A stretch of 64,000 nt of DNA from Bathynomus jamesi. Taxonomy: Eukaryota > Arthropoda > Malacostraca > Isopoda > Cirolanidae. Positions 53,001 to 64,000 of the stretch are shown here, one piece after another. The stretch lies in contig JAJOZX010003210.1 of NCBI GenBank assembly GCA_023014485.1, positions 453,908-517,907 on the forward strand, in the 5' to 3' direction. The notes beneath the pieces are model-generated. The model was not told the DNA's origin. It worked only from the letters and a program-made list of their open reading frames with translations, and did no database searches. Made by a program: the position numbers and the translations under genes. Every line of letters starts with the position of its first letter. Position 1 is the first letter of the stretch.

Positions 53001-54261
53001 TAGGCCTAGTCTGCAATATGGTTACATGCTTCTACTTAAACCTTTAAAACAAAGATTTTTCCACTGAGTAATAATGGAAATAAAGTGAATTTAACTAATG
53101 TTATTGTAAATTACTAATCAAATTTTATTAACATCACTCTTTATTTTGTGCATTGTTAAAAATATATAGTCTACGTATTGCTTAAGAGTTTGGCTGAGAA
53201 TGAATATAACTGTTCTCTCAAAGCTCTTTGTCAACCACTTTTTCGCACATTTTTTATACATTTTTCTTTAATTCATTCTTTCTTTCAGATTACTGAGCTC
53301 CTCATGCGCATTAATCATATTACAAATTATGTTTAAAAAGTATGTTTCAATACTTTAGGCTCTCAGGAGTCAGGACATATAATCCCTTCTACAGAGCGTT
53401 GATATGGCACCTTAAATACTACAATGGGGTTAACAAAATTATCATAGCGCCATATGATTGGATATAAAAACTGTGAGGGCGGTATTTAAGGAGGAAGCAC
53501 TTTCTTCTTCCACACACACACACACACACACACAGACAAAAAAAAAAAAAAAATCGCATGTTCATGTTGAATACCAGATGGAAAATAGGGGAGACGAATT
53601 CCGAGCAAACAACATTTTGTTGACGTGACAATGAATTGACTAACGGGAACAGGGTGGTAATATTTCATGAGATAATATAGGGTTTTTGTTTTTTATATGA
53701 CTGTATGAAAATTTTTAAATCACTTTATTTTAATATACATATAATTTATAATTTCACACGTTTTTTTCTTTACAACGGCGGTATGAAAAGATATACTGTA
53801 CAATATACTGTTTTTGTCTAAAAAAGTATTTCCGCCACGTTTCCCAAACGTTGCGTTTTGAAAAGTGAAATTATTATTATAATAATAATTTTATGATAAA
53901 TTTCTGCCTGTTGTGAAGGTATTTGTATAACAACCTATACAAATAGATTAGATATTAGTGATTTCCCTGAAGAATTTTCAATCCTGATGATGTGGAGTGA
54001 GAAGGTTACGTTTGGCGATTAAGGAAAATAGTTCATATCTTATGAATTATGTCTGCTTATTAATAAAAGGAACATACAAATACAGTTTTATTTATTCAGG
54101 AGTTAAAAATATATTTGTAACTTTATTTCGATAATAACTCCAACAAAAATTGTAAGCATGATTTCTAACTCCCTCTCTCCCTTAGCATTATGATGAAGCT
54201 CCCTCCTTAGCATGAGTTGATTCACCCAATTCGGGAAACGACCTAGGTCAAATAGGAGAAG
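50061..54261. other. Gene-free block, copy 2 counterpart of 34.6-38.7 kb
   Basis: No coding region. It contains (TAG)n at about 50525-50555, (ATT)n at 50656-50684, the 30-bp array, (CA)n followed by (A)n at about 53512-53554, and otherwise the same sequence as copy 1 with small differences. Confidence 0.6.
50701..50819. repeat. 30-bp tandem array, four units (two in copy 1)
   Basis: The unit ggcggtctctgggaatatgt plus ttaactgctt is repeated at 50701, 50731, 50761 and 50791; the last unit is variant (gattgactga). In copy 1 (35197-35256) only two units exist. The open frames here are repeat-derived (SGNMFNCLAV per unit). Confidence 0.95.
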
Positions 54262-55353
54262 CAACAATTTAAAATCTCTTAAAATTATGTTATTCAATGC
54301 TAGGCCAATTAGAAAGAAACGATAGGAATTTATAGCGCAAGTCAAAACTGAGCATTTTGACATCATAAGAATACTTGATTCCTGGATACATTCTGAATCA
54401 AGGGACTTTGTAGGAGAATTTGAAATGGTAGGTTACAAAATGTTTCATAAAGATAGGAATTTACCCGGTAAACAGTAATATTGTTTCCGCTCATGAAATG
54501 TTGGGAATCGAACTAAATTTGAGCAATAAAATAGTGCATCTATTTCTAGTATTTAGGCCCCCTCACTACCCCATTGATAAGGAAATAAATTTATACAATC
54601 AGTTAAGTAGATTAGTGAGTAATAATATTAGTATGATTTTTTGTGATTTTAACTGCGGTAATATAAACTGGAAAACAAAACAGCTGATGCTGAGGGCTCA
54701 AGATTGCTGAAGTTTGAAGATGATAATTTATTAAGTCAGTGGATTGACGGTCCTACCAGAGGAAAACAAGATCTCAAATTCACGAGCGACGATGACCTAG
54801 TCTCTAACCTGACGACTGGTGAAACTTTGGGTAACAGCGATCACAATTTGATTAGGTTCGACTTCAAGGTTCTTTTAGTACTCGAGAAAAGAGCAAATTT
54901 TGAAAGTTTCCGAAATAATTTAGCCACTCTTGAAGTTTCAATAAGCGAGGATGTCACTGTCAGTCACCTGGAGCTCATTTAGGGATCAATTTAGGATATT
55001 GCAGGACAGTTCTGTACCCACTAAAATAGTTTCCTCCTCGTCAACCATGATGCCGAAATGGTTTAGCAATGAAATTAGCAATGTTACTAGAGAAAGAAAT
55101 AGAGACTAAAAACTACTTAAGTCACATTCTAACGTAACTATTTCAGAAAATTATATAAATCTACGTCGGGGGGTTAAATTTTGACTCAGCTAAGCGTGAT
55201 GAAGAAGCTAGAGTAGGTTCACTCTGTAAAGTTAACACTAAATAGGTTTTTGGCCAGCTAACAGCAGAAAGCCAATCAAAAATTCAGTAGGTCCCGTAAA
55301 AGATAGAAATGGCATACTGAAATTCAGTGATATAGATATAGCCAATAATTTAA
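54262..55353 (+). pseudogene. CR1 LINE endonuclease fragment, copy 2
   Basis: The counterpart of 38730-39824 with the same blocks (LFLVFRPPHYPIDKEINLYN, IFCDFNCGNINWKT, LGNSDHNLIRFDFKVLLVLE). The frame after the last block stays open 26 codons longer than in copy 1 because one T of a run is absent. It is cut at 55353-55355, the deletion junction with the hAT. Confidence 0.85.
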
Positions 55354-56334
55354 ACTAGCTGGGTTTCTACATCAGATGACATTTCATCAATTCTTCTCCG
55401 AATCGAATCATTGCTCAATGGTAATGCTTTTAAAACACTTGATGAATCTTGATGCAACACAGTTTTCATGAGAATTTCAAAGGCAGGCCGTATAATATTT
55501 TCAGCAACTGTATGCGCACTTCCAGTTTTTGCAATGATTTGTGCAATTTCATAAGACGCAATCATTCCATTTGCATTTGTTCGTGTACTTTTTCTAAATA
55601 AAGAAGGAACAGTTTTTCGTTGTTCAAAATTCTTTTTCAAATTTTTGCAATAATCAATGGGTTTGTCCATTTTATCAGGATGTTTTCTTTTTAAATGCTC
55701 TAAAAGTCTTGATGGCTTCATAGCTTCATTTGAAAATGAGCTGTTACATATAAGACACATAGGCTGTCTTCGATCAAATGGGCTTTCAACAAAGCCATAA
55801 GACAAATACTCCTCCAGATACTGTCTACACTTCTTCTTTTCAGCAGCCATGATTAATGATGGGAGGGATATGAAAATATAATAAACAAGTAATGCTTTGT
55901 TCACTTTGAACGTAGGTCATTTAATTATTATCACAACACCATTAAACACCATTATCACAACACCAACACCATTAAACCTCAGAATATCACCATGAGAATT
56001 AAGTAACACCCGCCCGCTACAATTGCTGTTCAAAGACTGCCAGACACCAGTCACGCCAGGCCAGACGCTAAGGCTAAGCTAAGCAGCTGCCGCTACCCGT
56101 ATACAAAACGCAACATGTTTAAAACATGTTTATGTCAAATAGACGAAGGGACATGAATTTGGAATAAATAAGTTTATTAAAATACAAATTTGTATATTTT
56201 AATTTACGAATAATGTTTATAGAAAGATAATTATTTTTTTTAAGAAAAATCCATTTGTATGTGACAATCTATCGCCCCTCTCAGCTCAACTTTCGCCCCC
56301 TTGGGGGCGATATCGCGCCCGTTGAGAATGACTG
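55354..56334 (-). pseudogene. hAT transposon remnant, copy 2 (N-terminal third only)
   Basis: This retains the hAT right end (at 56334, with AACAAGAG following at 56335) and the transposase N-terminus from the ATG at 55850: BED finger block CLICNSSFSNEAMKPSRLLE, through RRRIDEMSSDVETQLV. There the 3.1-kb deletion fuses it to CR1 sequence. All catalytic residues and the left end are lost, so this copy cannot be mobilised. Confidence 0.93.
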
Positions 56335-56342
56335 AACAAGAG

Positions 56343-57625
56343 TATGATAAAGAGTCAATAAAACTTCTTTAGGGACTACATTTCTAAGTTTAAACATTAT
56401 AGCAACGCTCCTTGAAATCTTTTTCGCGATATAATTTACATGATCACTCCATTGCAAATTCTTATCTAGCATTACACCAAGAAATTTTGTTACAGTACAC
56501 AGCTTTATGTCGATTTCATTAATATTAAGTTCATCAAGATATACATTTCTTTTATTAGTAAAAATCATTAAATTTGTTTTACTGGTATTTAGGAAGAGTT
56601 TATTGGTGGTCAACCATTTCATTACACTGATGAATTCTGAATGAAATATATTCTTAGCTGTATTAACATCTTTGCAAGAAAAAGAGACAGTTGCATCATC
56701 TGCAAACATTATGAAGTTCAGTATATCAGATGAACGTGGAAGGTCATTTATATGTAATAAAAATAACGGTGGACACAGAACTGAGCCCTGTGGCACACCA
56801 TGTTTGACAAGCGCTTTAGTGGAGCAAACCTTATTTACTGATACAAAATTATATCTTTGAACAAATAACTTTTAAACCAATCACTGATTGCTCCTCTAAA
56901 GCCGTAACAATACAATTTATTAAGTAGAATATTATGGTCTATTACATCAAAAGCCTTACTCAAATCCATAAATAGTGATATTATTTCTTTGTTCTCCTTA
57001 GCTATATTTACATTTTCCATAAGATTTAAAATAGCCATTTCCGTTGTTTTATTATTACGGAAGCCATATTGATTTGGAAATAATAAATTGTAGGATTCTA
57101 AATATCGCTGCATTCTACTTTTTACAATTTTTTCGAAAACTTTGCTGAACACAGATAATGAACACACGGGCCTGTAATTTGTTGCTAGTGTAGGATCACC
57201 CCCTTTAAAAAGGGGTGTTATACAACCAGTTTTTAGCATTGATGGGAATATTCCTTTGGAAATACTTTGATTGATATATAATTTTAGCCAAAGTTACAGA
57301 TATCTTATCTTTAACAAGTTTCAATATAGGTACAGGAATGTTATGAATGTTATTTTTTGTATTTTTTAATTTACCAATAATATTCTGGACCTCAGTAGAG
57401 GTAGCAGGAACAAAATAAAATGAATTTAGTGGGCTGGGTGGCATATATTCTAGAGGTGAGTGATCATTATTTATTAATTGTGAGCGAAGCTTATCCGCTA
57501 TTGAAGTAAAATGTGCATTTAAAGAGTCTGCAATAGCAGTATCATCAGTAATTTCTTTATTATCAACATTTAATTTCTCTATTGAATTTTTTAAAATTTG
57601 TTTTCCGAGAAGATTGTTTATAGTT
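56343..57625 (-). pseudogene. L2/CR1-group LINE, copy 2 (reverse transcriptase part)
   Basis: The counterpart of 43915-45190: TSTEVQNIIGKLKNTKNNIH, PLFKGGDPTLATNYRPVCSL, LFMDLSKAFDVIDHNILLNK and MPQGSVLCPPLFLLHINDLP with FADDATVSF. The last frame (56796-56281) runs on through NYIAKKISRSVAIMFKLRNV because the one-base loss of copy 1 is absent. The 3' part that lies beyond the hAT in copy 1 is deleted. Confidence 0.85.
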
Positions 57626-57627
57626 GT

Positions 57628-57953
57628 CCATAATTCGCACTTCCTGTCCTATTCACTGCTATGCCGATGATTCCACTCTTCACTTCTCCACCTGCTTCCC
57701 AAAGCGTCCCTCTCAACAGTCACTCTATGATTCGCGTAGGACGGCTATGGAGCACCTGACCTCTGATCTTTCTGCTATCTCTGATTGGGGCAGAGAAAAC
57801 CTTGTGGCTTTCAATGCCTCAAAAACTAGGTTCCTCCATCTGTCTACTCGTTACAATCTTCCACACGACTATCTCCTTACCTTCAACCAGTGGCGGCTCG
57901 TGACTTTCAGTTATGGGGGTGCTGCCTCAGAAATTGCGAACAATTGTGTCGAT

Positions 57954-57990
<37 letters not shown>

Positions 57991-59369
57991 AAGTCGAATA
58001 GATAAATACATAAGTACTCACTACTCAGTCATAAAAATAAGTAAAATAGTATCGTAAAATCAATTATAGGGTACTTACGCTTAACGGGTAATTTCGAATT
58101 TGCCAAAAATTTTATTTATAAACAAATTCCATTTTTCTGTTTTTATTCTGAGCGAAAAAATATTCTAAGAAATGAAAGCTATATATTGTAAATAATCCAA
58201 TTATTATATAATTAACTTCAATCTCACGACAAAAAATAAATGATAACGAATCATTGATAAATGCAATTCGGAAATTAAATTTCGAATTAGCAAACGATAC
58301 AGCAACACAATTACCACGTCAAACAAACAAATCGGCACTGCTCTGTCCACAGTGCTTTGGATCCTCTTAAACCCGCGATTCTGACTCGCTCTTCGTACGT
58401 CCGCCACCGAGGTTTCAAGCGTTTCGAACAAAATCTGGAACTGTTAAGTACGCAGTTCCACGGGAAGGCTGAAGCTACTTTCGTGATTCATTCGTTCGGC
58501 ATTGAAATAGTTTAAGGAAAAAAGGATATAATCTGATTTAAAAACTCAAAGTTCATTGAAAAAACACAATCAGAGAGGCTATTTTAAATATTTAAATATA
58601 AAGATCATAAGATCATGGGGGTGCTGCAGTTCCATAGTGCCTACCTGCGAGCCGCTCCTGCGCTTCAACAACACGCAACTCAATCCTTCCTCTTCTCTTA
58701 ATATTCTTGGTGTTTCCTTTTCTCGTGATCTTTCCTGGAAAGATAACATATACTCTCTTTCCAAAACAGCTTCCAAGAGGTTAGGTGTGCTGTGCTGTAC
58801 CGGCTTCGCAGTTTCTTCACCCCCACTCAGTTGCTGTTTCTGTACAGGGGTCTTGTCCGCCCCTATATGGAGTATGCTTCTCATGTATCGAGTGCCTCAA
58901 CCCACACAGCCGTACTTGACCGAATGGAATCAAAGGCTTTTCGTCTCATCAATTCCCCGCCTCTTACTGTCTTCAATCTCTCTCTCTTCGCCGCAACGTT
59001 GCCTCACTCTCTCTTTACTATCGCTATTATAACGGACACTGCTCTTCTGAACTCTCTAACTGCATGCCTCCTCCTTTAAGGAGAGCACGCAGCACCAAAC
59101 TTTTTGCACTTTCCCATTCCTTTTCTGTCCAACTCTCTAACGCAATGGTTAATCGGTATTTCCAGTCCTTCATCTACTCAACCGGTCAATTCTGGAACAT
59201 TCTTCCTCAATTCCTCAATCCATTTTCCTCCTGTCTATGACCTCCAATCATTCAAACGAAGAATGTCTAGGCATCTCGATAACCCTGGACCTTGATTTTG
59301 GCCCTCTTTTTTATGGGGTGGGCACTTTTGAGGGCGGCTGCCCTTGGCCCCTCCTTCCTGCATAAAAAT
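57628..59369 (+). pseudogene. Jockey LINE ORF2, right half, copy 2, split by a MITE
   Basis: Same content as 45195-46936: YADDSTLHFS, ENLVAFNASKTRFLHLSTR, MITE, LYRGLVRPYMEYASHV and RMESKAFRLINSPPLT. The 3' end differs by a short deletion near 59222, which gives a frame with SLTQWLIGISSPSSTQPVN. No left half exists in this copy. Confidence 0.87.
57888..58660. mobile_element. hAT-like MITE, copy 2
   Basis: Counterpart of 45456-46227 at the identical position, so this insertion predates the duplication, unlike the 226-bp MITE. The (TA)n(GA)n tract inside is slightly different in length (about 57953-57990). Confidence 0.9.
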
Positions 59370-59386
59370 TTTGTCAATCTGTCTTC

Positions 59387-59647
59387 AGCCATCGTCGAGC
59401 TGAGGTAAGTTTTAATAAGTTTCAGCTTGGAGAAACTTCGCTAACTGCTGGCAACGGACACAGGCAACGTCAGCAAAATTCGCAGCGCAACCCACACGTT
59501 AGAAAAAACATCATTGAAGTTTGCAGAGCCTATAAATTGCAGAACTTGAATTGGGGAGCGCACGTTATTCTGCAGGACGTGGTGGAGGTGATCCAGTTCA
59601 GTACAAAGATTTACGCCGTTAATGTCGGAGTGGTCTCCCTGATCAAG
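59387..59647 (-). pseudogene. hAT dimerisation domain fragment, copy 2
   Basis: The counterpart of 46955-47215, essentially identical (ALRILLTLPVSV, FSKLKLIKTYL) and with the same stop at the catalytic-glutamate region. Confidence 0.75.
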
Positions 59648-59661
59648 ATCATTTTATTGGG

Positions 59662-59953
59662 CGAATGGTCTGCCACTTAGCAGATGCCATTCACCTTAAA
59701 CAAATGTAAGGTAATGCATATAGGCTACAAGAACCCGAAGACCGATTACTCTCTGATGGGGAGGAACTTGACTGAGACTGATCTAGAGAAAGACTTGGGA
59801 GTTTATATTAGTAATGATTTCATACAGTCAAAGCAGAAGTCGAAAAGAGAGCCTTAAAAATACTAGGTTACATTAAAAGACAGTCCAATTTAGAAACAAG
59901 GAGACTGTAATGTCTCTTTACAATTCACTAGTTAGACTTCAACTCAAGTATTG
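59662..59953 (+). pseudogene. CR1 C-terminal fragment, copy 2, interrupted by the Gypsy element
   Basis: The sequence reads LNKCKVMHIGYKNPK and LTETDLEKDLGVYISNDF as in copy 1, then stops at 59953 where the Gypsy LTR begins. The remaining 470 bp found in copy 1 would lie beyond the retrotransposon. Confidence 0.75.
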
Positions 59954-60413
59954 TGTAGTGAATACTCTTATTTTAGTTTCAAGATAAATGTTAATTTTAC
60001 CGTCTTGAATTTCGGAATAGTATAAATTCATTTTAAATTAGTTACCCATCATAATTCAATTGTGAACCACATTAATACTAATTTATGTATACTATATTAT
60101 TTATTGTATGTAAACATAATTAATTATATATCACAATTGTCAGTTAATTATTTTATTCAAATATTTATTTTAATCTAATACCATGTCCATTTTACAAATA
60201 AATAATAGAAAACCAAGGGTTATATTTTCCACCTTTGGTACTGTCGCAGTTTCGCCTAACGGACTCAATACGGCTAGTGAGATAATCACTGGTTGGCACT
60301 TAACTAGCGGCAGTGCTTATGGCTACATCATCCAGGTTAACCTATACCGGATAGATGCGCTACGGTCCCAAGCCGTAGCTTGCCTAGGCCAACGACGACG
60401 ACGTAAACCAACA
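59954..60413 (+). repeat. Ty3/Gypsy 5' long terminal repeat
   Basis: The block starts TGTAGTGAATACTC, right where duplication copy 2 loses similarity to copy 1. It ends TAAACCAACA two bases before a primer-binding-site-like sequence, giving TG...CA ends and a length of 460 bp. The 3' LTR is outside the window, so the boundaries are inferred from the TG/CA ends, the primer site and the copy 1 empty site. Confidence 0.75.
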
Positions 60414-60430
60414 ATTGGTGACCCCGGAGC
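60414..60430 (+). promoter_or_regulatory. tRNA primer-binding site of the Gypsy element
   Basis: ATTGGTGACCCCGGAGC directly follows the LTR. TGGTGACCCC(G) is the usual start of the minus-strand primer site in many arthropod Gypsy elements. The tRNA is not determined. Confidence 0.7.
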
Positions 60431-60449
60431 TGGATTACCCCTTTTACCC

Positions 60450-60595
60450 AAACGACTAGGACTAGACTGTAATGTCGTTCGTGCCCATCACCCCCTTCAC
60501 CCGAGCGACTAGGACCAGACTGTAACGTCGTTCGTGCCCCATCACCCCCTTCACCCGAGCGACTAGGATCAGACTGTAATGTCGCTCGGCCCTCT
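60450..60595. repeat. 54-bp tandem repeat in the Gypsy leader
   Basis: The block gcgactaggaccagactgta followed by acgtcgttcgtgccc and 'atcacccccttcacccga' recurs at about 60452, 60505 and 60559 with 53-54 bp spacing. It lies between the primer site and gag, in the untranslated leader. Confidence 0.85.
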
Positions 60596-60707
60596 GCCCC
60601 TCACCCCTGCCCGTGCGCTCTGTGCCTGCGCTCGTCTCAACCTCCACTCCTTCGTTGGTAAACTTGTCGTCTTGCTTGTACGTCAGCAAGCATAGGAAAG
60701 ATGCTGA

Positions 60708-61463
60708 CGACGCTGGTGCCATCTCCACTTGAGCGTAAAGCTCCCCGTCTTCTGGCCGGGTGATCCATTTATTTGGTTCCACCAAGTGGAATCACAATTC
60801 AACTTGGGAAGGATCACCGCTAGCAGGACAAAATACGATCATGTTTTGTCCTCTCTACCAGCGAGCATCATCTCTGAAGTCCGTGACGTCATCGTGTCTA
60901 CTTCCACGAGTGAGGACCCATACAACGATCTGAAGTCTGCCATCCTGTGCCGCACCACTGTCTCCGAGCGTGAGAAACTACATCAGTTAATCTCAAAAGA
61001 AGAACTTGGAGACCGTAAGCCCACTCAAATGCTGAGGGCTATGCAGTGCGCTCTAGGCGAACGCGCACAAACCTTCAATAAGGACATCTTTAGACAGTTG
61101 TTCTTGCAGAAACTTCCTCCATCAGCTCAGCGTGTCTTGGCCACTATGGATCCTGCTACTCCAGTTGATAAACTAGCAGAAACTGCCGACAAAGTAGTGG
61201 AGATTGACACAGCTCCGGTCAACAACGTGAACACACAATCGGAACTGGAGTTGAAAGTGAAAGAGTTAAGTCAACAACTCAACCACGTTTGTTCTCTGCT
61301 ACAAAATCAACGGCAAAGAAGCCATTCTCGGTCAAGATTTACGAAGAGGCATCGTTCGAGTTCCGGGAAGATCTGCTTCTACCGCGCCAAATTTGGAAAG
61401 AAGGCTAGGAAGTGCATCTCCCCTTGCAATTTTTCGTCGGAAAACCCCAGCAGCGAGTCCTAA
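60708..61463 (+). CDS. gag: Gypsy Gag
   Basis: The frame is open from 60708 (after a TGA) to 61463 and has no ATG before the conserved [20 protein letters not shown] start of the capsid-like region. The true start may be an upstream ATG in another frame (for example 60701), which would imply a small frameshift. Family features in order: [55 protein letters not shown], a coiled-coil-like [13 protein letters not shown] segment, a basic [18 protein letters not shown] tail and a Cys pattern ([18 protein letters not shown]) in place of a classical zinc knuckle. Gag would assemble the virus-like particle. It overlaps the next frame by about 50 bp. Confidence 0.85.
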   Translation, partial: RRWCHLHLSVKLPVFWPGDPFIWFHQVESQFNLGRITASRTKYDHVLSSLPASIISEVRDVIVSTSTSEDPYNDLKSAILCRTTVSEREKLHQLISKEELGDRKPTQMLRAMQCALGERAQTFNKDIFRQLFLQKLPPSAQRVLATMDPATPVDKLAETADKVVEIDTAPVNNVNTQSELELKVKELSQQLNHVCSLLQNQRQRSHSRSRFTKRHRSSSGKICFYRAKFGKKARKCISPCNFSSENPSSES

Positions 61464-64000
61464 TGGCGTCTAGTACTCGCACTGCCAACCTGTTATTCAT
61501 AAAGGACAGGAACTCTGGTGTCAATTTCTTGGTCGATACCGGAGCGTCAGTCAGTGTATTCCCTCAAAAATCTGGTCATACGCACTCGGAATCTCCGCCT
61601 CTATACGCTGCTAACGGTTCACGCATACCCACGTACGGTACTCAGTCGCGTGAACTAAACTTGGGCCTTCACCGATCCTTCAAGTGGATTTTCATCTGTG
61701 CTCAAGTGCGGCATCCCATAATCGGCGCTGACTTCCTCCAGCATTTCAAACTCCTGGTGGATCTTGACAAGCGACGCTTATGCGACCAGGCCACACTGCT
61801 TTCTGTTCTTGCCAAACAGGTTGCCCTTCCGGACGCCTCGAACTCTGCACTTTCCCTCGTTCCCCCTAATTCCATGTACCAGTGCCTTTTCCAGCGATAT
61901 CCAGGAATTCTTCAATCGATGCAGATGGGTGATACCATTAAGCACACCATTACCCATCACATTACAACAAAAGGTCCCCCTGTGTTTGCAAAACCCAGAC
62001 GTCTTGCCCCGGACAAACTGAAAGCTGCCAAATCGGAATTCCAGCTTATGCTGGATCTTGGGATAATAAGACCTTCCAAAAGCAGTTGGTCCTCTCCCCT
62101 ACACCTGGTCCAGAAGAAGTCAGGAGACTGGAGACCATGTGGGGATTACCGGTTTTTGAATTCGACAACCATCCCGGACCGATATCCGGTACCAAATGTC
62201 CAAGACTTTACTTCTCTTCTCCACGGCAAATCTATCTTCAGTAAAATAGATCTCGTTAAGGCTTTCCACCACATTCCCGTAGAGCCTTCGGATATTCCCA
62301 AGACTGCAGTTTGTACACCATTTGGGTTATTCGAATTTTGAAGATGCCGTTCGGGCTACGGAATGCTGCGCAAACCTTTCAGAGGTTTATAGATGAGGTC
62401 ACCAGAGGCTTAGACTTTGTTTATGCCTACATCGATGATTTGCTTGTGGCCAGCTCAACGGAAGAGGAACATAAGGAACATCTTTCACTCCTCTTTCAAC
62501 GCTTAGAACAATACGGTGTTACTATTAATGCATCTAAGTGTGTGTTTGCACAGCCAACCTTGGAATTTCTTGGTCACACGATTTCGCAGCACGGAATTAC
62601 CCCCCTTCAGGACAAGTGTGAAGTGATAAAAAATTACCCTATGCCAAATAATCAGCGTGAGTTACGTCGGTTTCTAGGTTTGGTAAATTATTACCACAAG
62701 TTCATTAAAAACTGTGCCAGTGTTCTTGCTCCTCTACACGCTATGATCACACACAAACGCAAGGTAACGAAATTGGTATGGTGTAGCGATAGTTTACAGG
62801 CGTTCGACAATGCCAAAAATGCTATCAATAGTGCATTGTCTCTGTCATTTCCTATCAGTAATGCCCCCCTAACTCTGACGGTCGATGCATCAGATGTTGC
62901 GATCGGTGGGGTGTTGGAACAAACCATTAATGGTCAACAAGCACCCATCGCGTTTTACTCGAAAAAGCTGCAGCCAGCCCAAACGCGTTATAGTGCTTTC
63001 GGACGTGAACTTCTTGCTATTTACTTAAACGTGAAGTATTTTCAACATTTCCTTGAAGGCCGAGAGTTTTGTGTTTTTACCGACCACAAACCTTTGGTCA
63101 CTGTCTTCAATAAAAACAGCTGTAACCACTCTCCCAGAGTCATCAGGCAACTCGATTATATCTCGCAATTTACCACAGATATCCGCCACATCAAAGGTGT
63201 CTTGAACACTCCAGCGGATGCACTCTCAAGAATAGAGATTACTTCTGTTACCCTCAGCTCTACACTGTGGAATGCTATTGCACAGGATCAAGATAAGGAT
63301 ATGGAACTACAAGACCTGCTCAGAGAAGACTCCACTCACTCACTTTCCCTCAAGAAAATGAGTATGCCAGGATTGTCTGTGCCCCTCTATTGCGACGTAT
63401 CAACAGCTGCTATTCGCCCTTATGTCCCTCCATGTCACAGACAAGCAGTCTTCATGGATCTTCATAAGCCCTCCCATCCTGGTATCCGTGCTTCGCAACA
63501 CCTGGTTACCTCTCGCTTTGTTTGGCCCTCGATGCGGAAGGATGTCAAACATTGGACCAAAACGTGCCTTGCCTGCCAGAGTGCCAAAGTCCAAAGGCAC
63601 ACCAGGTCCCCCTTTGACGCATTTCCGCCCCCATCCCAGCGATTTGAGGTAATTCATGTAGACATTGTTGGCCCTCTTCCAGTGATTCAAGGCCAACGTT
63701 ATCTGCTCACCTGTCTCGACCGCTTTTCCAGGTGGCCTGAAGCCATCCCACTTCCTGATATCCAAGCGGACACTGTTGCAAGAGCCTTTCTTCATGGATG
63801 GGTATCAAGATTTGGATTGCCGACAAAAGTCATCACTGACCAAGGTCGCCAATTTGAGTCTTCGCTTTGGAAGAAGTTTACCAGCTTGTTGGGTACAGTA
63901 CATGCGCATACCTGTGCGTATCATCCGCAAGCTAACGGCCTCGTCGAACGCTTCCATCGCCAGCTGAAGTCATCCCTTATGTGTCACGAAGACTCCCATT
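61412..64000 (+). CDS. pol: Gypsy Pol: protease, reverse transcriptase, RNase H, integrase; one frameshift; open at window end
   Basis: The first frame (61412-62341) has the protease ([15 protein letters not shown]) and the reverse transcriptase start ([52 protein letters not shown]). It stops at 62339-62341. One missing T there would explain the break, because the adjacent frame continues from 62342 ([15 protein letters not shown]) without a stop to the window end. That part holds the catalytic [10 protein letters not shown], the RNase H blocks [16 protein letters not shown] and FTDHKPL, the integrase zinc domain (HKPSHPG with CLACQ) and the integrase core ([35 protein letters not shown]). 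This is the best preserved autonomous-type element here. The single frameshift could be a real defect or a base-call error. Confidence 0.92.

Larger units (their letters stand above)
48227..59956 (+). repeat. Large direct duplication, copy 2 (11.7 kb)
   Basis: Partner of 32535-47524. It lacks the segment equivalent to 39825-42928, the MITE at 33251-33476 and about 65 bp near 34570-34635. It has extra endonuclease sequence near 49610-49650 that copy 1 lost. Similarity stops at 59956 because a Gypsy LTR begins there, so the duplication may resume beyond the retrotransposon, outside the window. Confidence 0.95.

Noticed and set aside
60462..60785. Minus-strand frame with two similar RYSLVLVARVKGVMG repeats
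   Set aside because: Antisense reading of the 54-bp tandem repeat in the Gypsy leader.
1..64000. CRISPR array, bacterial operon, rRNA gene or phage module
   Set aside because: The sequence is eukaryotic transposon DNA with spliced genes; the tandem repeats seen lack CRISPR spacer structure and no rRNA-like block is present.

Overview
This is a stretch of arthropod nuclear DNA made almost entirely of transposable elements, most of them broken and many nested in one another. No recognisable single-copy host gene is present. A crustacean origin is the best guess: the Jockey-type LINE pieces (4.4, 40, 45-47 and 57-59 kb) read like elements I know from decapod crustaceans, and the CR1 LINEs, DD-type mariners, ZBED5-like hATs and dense (TA)n/(GA)n/(CA)n tracts fit an invertebrate. 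That assignment is inference; no rRNA or host gene fixes the species.

Layout. 0.8-2.5 kb: remnant of an uncharacterised multicopy gene family. 3.1-5.2 kb: Penelope-like and Jockey scraps, a 28-bp tandem array and a (GA)n tract. 5.6-7.0 kb: a hAT-type MITE and an internally deleted mariner with intact ends. 7.1-9.7 kb: a 5'-truncated CR1 LINE with an intact 861-codon frame. 10.2-13.1 kb: a 174-bp tandem duplication, a deleted mariner and an unclassified 1.0-kb element with 34-bp perfect terminal inverted repeats. 13.1-14.6 kb: tRNA-derived SINEs and a nearly complete mariner. 14.6-19.6 kb: a Tc1-like element that hosts a 3.9-kb transposon (called family A here) and a 94-bp TTAA-flanked MITE. 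19.7-20.4 kb: LTR-like fragments folded into a perfect 92-bp inverted repeat. 21.6-25.6 kb: a frameshifted copy of a widespread gene family of unknown function. 25.6-30.4 kb: CR1 pieces, one split by a second family A copy.

The right half is dominated by a direct duplication. Copy 1 (about 32.5-47.5 kb) and copy 2 (about 48.2-60.0 kb) share, in the same order, an old LINE with a 2A-like motif, about 4 kb of non-coding DNA, a CR1 fragment, a ZBED5-like hAT inside an L2/CR1-group LINE inside a Jockey LINE, a hAT-related MITE and a CR1 3' end. Copy 2 has lost 3.1 kb across the hAT; copy 1 has gained a 226-bp MITE whose empty site survives in copy 2. A Ty3/Gypsy LTR retrotransposon, nearly intact apart from one frameshift in pol, interrupts copy 2 at 59,954 and runs off the window.

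The genes do not work together as a pathway. Each element carries, or once carried, its own mobility protein. The least explained item is family A (14,921-18,846 and 26,669-28,881): two divergent copies of a spliced, multi-exon RNase H-like transposase gene between long inverted ends, each flanked by a 6-bp duplication of the form TGTNCA. I could not match it to a named superfamily with confidence.
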